From NCBI GenBank assembly GCA_012965455.1, contig DTSG01000249.1:1-16365 (forward strand): DNA of 16,365 nt, written 5' to 3'. Within the stretch, counting starts at the first letter, position 1. Each line of letters starts with the position of its first letter. The notes under the pieces were generated by a model. That model was not told the DNA's origin. It searched no databases and saw nothing but the letters and a program-made list of their open reading frames with translations. Both the position numbers and the translations under genes were made by a program. The stretch comes from Planctomycetaceae bacterium. Lineage in GTDB: Bacteria; Planctomycetota; Planctomycetia; Pirellulales; Pirellulaceae. This document shows, one piece after another, positions 14,179-16,365 of the stretch.

Positions 14179-16365
14179 ATGCGTTTTCACCATCTCATTA
14201 CAATCCTCATTTTTAACCTGCTAGCGATATCAATCGTGGCCGAGGATGATATTGACTATGTTCGACAAATCAAGCCATTGTTGATTGAGCATTGTGCGGA
14301 CTGTCATAACGCCGACCTGCAGGAATCCGGTTATCGTGTTGATGTCGGCGCTTTACTTGTTCGAGGCGGTGATCGCGGATCTACAGTCATCGCTGGTAAG
14401 CCAAACGACAGCTTACTAATAACGGCACTACGTGGTACCAGCAAAATACCTCAAATGCCACTTGACCTAGAGCCGCTTTCCACACAACAGATCGACCTCA
14501 TTGCTAAATGGGTTGAACAAGGGGCTAAGCTCCCGGATTCGGAAAGAGTTGATGCTACAGCTCGACGACAAAGCGACCACTGGGCCTTTCAACCTATTGT
14601 TCGGCCGACGTTACCGTCACCGAAAAACAAGCAGCTAGCACATAATCCCATTGATTTATTTATCCTTGCTAAGCTCCGAGACGAAGGTCTCAAGCCATCC
14701 CCGGCAGCTGACCGTAACACACTAGTGCGCAGACTTTATCTCGATTTGCTCGGTATTCCACCAACGATTGAACAAATAAACAAATTTGTCGACAACAACA
14801 ATCCAGCGGCCTATGAAGAACTCGTTGACGAAATCCTAGCTTCACCTCGCTATGGTGAACGTTGGGGACGCCATTGGCTGGATCTCGCCCGTTATGCCGA
14901 TTCCAATGGCTTTACCGTCGACGGATCACGTGAGATTTGGAAGTACCGTGAGTGGGTAATTCATGCTCTCAATCAAGACATGCCCTTTGACCAATTCACG
15001 ACCGAACAGATGGCGGGTGATTTGCTTCCAGATCATACCACGGAGCAGTTGATTGCCACTGGTTTCCATCGCAACACACTTATTAATCAAGAGGGCGGCA
15101 CGAGCGACGAACAGTTTCGGGTAGAGGCAGTGGTTGACCGAGTGAACACGACTAGCGCCGTTTACTTAGGGCTTACCGTTGGGTGTGCTCAATGTCACCA
15201 GCACAAGTTTGACCCCATTTCTCAGCGCGATTTCTATGAGCTGTATGCGATTTTCAACAATTGCGAAGACAACAACGATGCTGCTGGTTCTGGGCCAATC
15301 ATCAAAGTCCCATCACAACGCCAAATAGAACTTGGTAAAAGTCTGCAAACGCAATTAACCACGGCGGAAACGCCATTGGCGCAGCATGACAAACAATTCG
15401 CCGCAGGTTTTAGCGAATGGAAAGAGACGCTTGCCCAAGTTGATGTAATTCACTGGAGTACACTTCAGCCTGAATCATGGACGACTGCTAACGGGGCGCT
15501 GCTAAACATCGTCAATGAAAATCAATTGCTAGTAGACTTTAGTATTCCTGCCAATGACACCTATACGGTGCATTATTCGGCAGCGCCACAACGCATTACC
15601 GCAATACGACTAGAACCCAAGACACACAGTAACCTTCCCCAAGGTGGACCTGGGCGAGCTAGTAACGGAAATTTCGTACTCTCGGAATTCAAGGCATATT
15701 TGACAACCGCAGAAGGAACGCGAAAAGAACTGCCAATTGCCCGCGCCATCGCCGATCATTCTCAAGATGGTTTTCCAATTTATCACGCCATTGACAAGAA
15801 AGACGGAACTGGCTGGGCAATCAATGTGAATTCCGGCAACGCCAATGTAAACCGCGAGGCTACTTTCTTTCTCGCAGAACCTATCGATATATCAGCAACC
15901 GATAAGTTAACCATCGAATTAGAACACGCAATTAACGACAAATACCTCATCGGTTGCTTTGCCCTGTCGACCACTTCCGCAAACACTTCATTACTACAAG
16001 TCCCCGCTAGTATTCAACAACTCGTGAAGAAAGAACAACGGACTAAGGACGAAAATCAACAAATCGACAAGGCATACAAACAAACCGATCTCACACGAAC
16101 ATCGCTGGTTAAGGTCGTCGATAGCATTAAAGCCAAACTCAACGCTCACAAGAAATCGATTCCTTCCACAATGATCCTGCGTGAACTTGAAAAATCTCGC
16201 ACCACACATATTCAAATTCGCGGGGATTATTTACGTACGGGCGCAGTTGTTCAACCCGCCGTACCAGCTGTGTTACCGTCAATCACCTTAGACGACCGCT
16301 CTATCAACCGCTTAGATTTTGCACAATGGCTTACCAACGATGACAACCCGTTGACCGCCCGCGTC
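14179..16365 (+). CDS. PSCyt1/PSCyt2/PSD1 (DUF1549/DUF1553) secreted cytochrome c-like protein, 3' end outside window
   Basis: The frame is open for 729 codons from the ATG at 14179 to the window edge without a stop. A signal peptide (MRFHHLITILIFNLLAISIVA) is followed by the PSCyt1 haem-binding motif CADCH (39-43). The PSCyt2/DUF1549 domain follows: NPIDLFILAKL, LVRRLYLDLLGIPPT, SPRYGERWGRHWLDLARYADSNGF and a second CxxCH-type motif CAQCH (336-340) within GCAQCHQHKFDPISQRDFYEL. A region of about 300 residues comes next, with a discoidin-like segment (AIDKKDGTGWAINVNSGNANV). The PSD1/DUF1553 domain starts at NRLDFAQWLTNDDNPLTAR at the window edge. These abundant planctomycete proteins are exported and probably redox-active; their substrates are unknown. 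They are usually followed by a DUF1501 gene, which would lie beyond the window. Confidence 0.93.
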   Translation, partial: MRFHHLITILIFNLLAISIVAEDDIDYVRQIKPLLIEHCADCHNADLQESGYRVDVGALLVRGGDRGSTVIAGKPNDSLLITALRGTSKIPQMPLDLEPLSTQQIDLIAKWVEQGAKLPDSERVDATARRQSDHWAFQPIVRPTLPSPKNKQLAHNPIDLFILAKLRDEGLKPSPAADRNTLVRRLYLDLLGIPPTIEQINKFVDNNNPAAYEELVDEILASPRYGERWGRHWLDLARYADSNGFTVDGSREIWKYREWVIHALNQDMPFDQFTTEQMAGDLLPDHTTEQLIATGFHRNTLINQEGGTSDEQFRVEAVVDRVNTTSAVYLGLTVGCAQCHQHKFDPISQRDFYELYAIFNNCEDNNDAAGSGPIIKVPSQRQIELGKSLQTQLTTAETPLAQHDKQFAAGFSEWKETLAQVDVIHWSTLQPESWTTANGALLNIVNENQLLVDFSIPANDTYTVHYSAAPQRITAIRLEPKTHSNLPQGGPGRASNGNFVLSEFKAYLTTAEGTRKELPIARAIADHSQDGFPIYHAIDKKDGTGWAINVNSGNANVNREATFFLAEPIDISATDKLTIELEHAINDKYLIGCFALSTTSANTSLLQVPASIQQLVKKEQRTKDENQQIDKAYKQTDLTRTSLVKVVDSIKAKLNAHKKSIPSTMILRELEKSRTTHIQIRGDYLRTGAVVQPAVPAVLPSITLDDRSINRLDFAQWLTNDDNPLTARV

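Overview
The window looks like chromosome from a planctomycete, probably of the Pirellula/Rhodopirellula type. This rests on recognised families, not on a search. The evidence is a PSCyt1/PSCyt2/PSD1 (DUF1549/DUF1553) secreted cytochrome, a tetrahydromethanopterin-linked formyltransferase (an archaeal-type C1 enzyme that planctomycetes carry), a protein with the planctomycete J-like N-terminal domain, and an exported TPR-CHAT protein. Base composition is moderate, and Shine-Dalgarno signals are present in front of only some genes.

Layout. Bases 1-521 hold the C-terminal end of a larger protein that begins outside the window. Bases 657-5386 form a tight three-gene operon: a MoxR AAA+ ATPase, a DUF58 membrane protein (start overlaps the previous stop by one base) and a TgpA-like membrane transglutaminase (start directly abuts the previous stop). 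A fourth gene in the same direction (5449-7419) encodes a zinc ribbon, a single membrane helix and an exported prenyltransferase/squalene-cyclase-fold domain; it appears to have its own promoter with an operator-like palindrome in the spacer. Converging on it, 12 bases away, is a long exported TPR-CHAT protein (7432-10497, minus) whose CHAT domain seems to lack the catalytic Cys. A roughly 320-base divergent intergenic region separates this from a small lipoprotein gene (10822-11070), which is followed by a strong hairpin terminator.

Bases 11210-12100 (minus) encode formylmethanofuran:tetrahydromethanopterin formyltransferase (Ftr/FhcD). Divergent from it is a J-like, membrane-anchored protein ending in five tandem 7-residue repeats (12312-13007), then a D-2-hydroxyacid dehydrogenase (13039-13992). 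A PSCyt1/PSCyt2/PSD1 protein starts at 14179 and runs off the right edge still open.

How the genes may work together. MoxR, DUF58 and TgpA-like transglutaminase genes form a recurrent bacterial cassette in which the ATPase is thought to act as a chaperone for the membrane partners. Here the cassette is followed by an exported alpha/alpha-toroid protein and faces a pseudo-CHAT protein, which suggests a cell-envelope protein-processing or recognition module. That functional reading is inference. No tRNA, rRNA, CRISPR array, insertion sequence or phage gene was seen.
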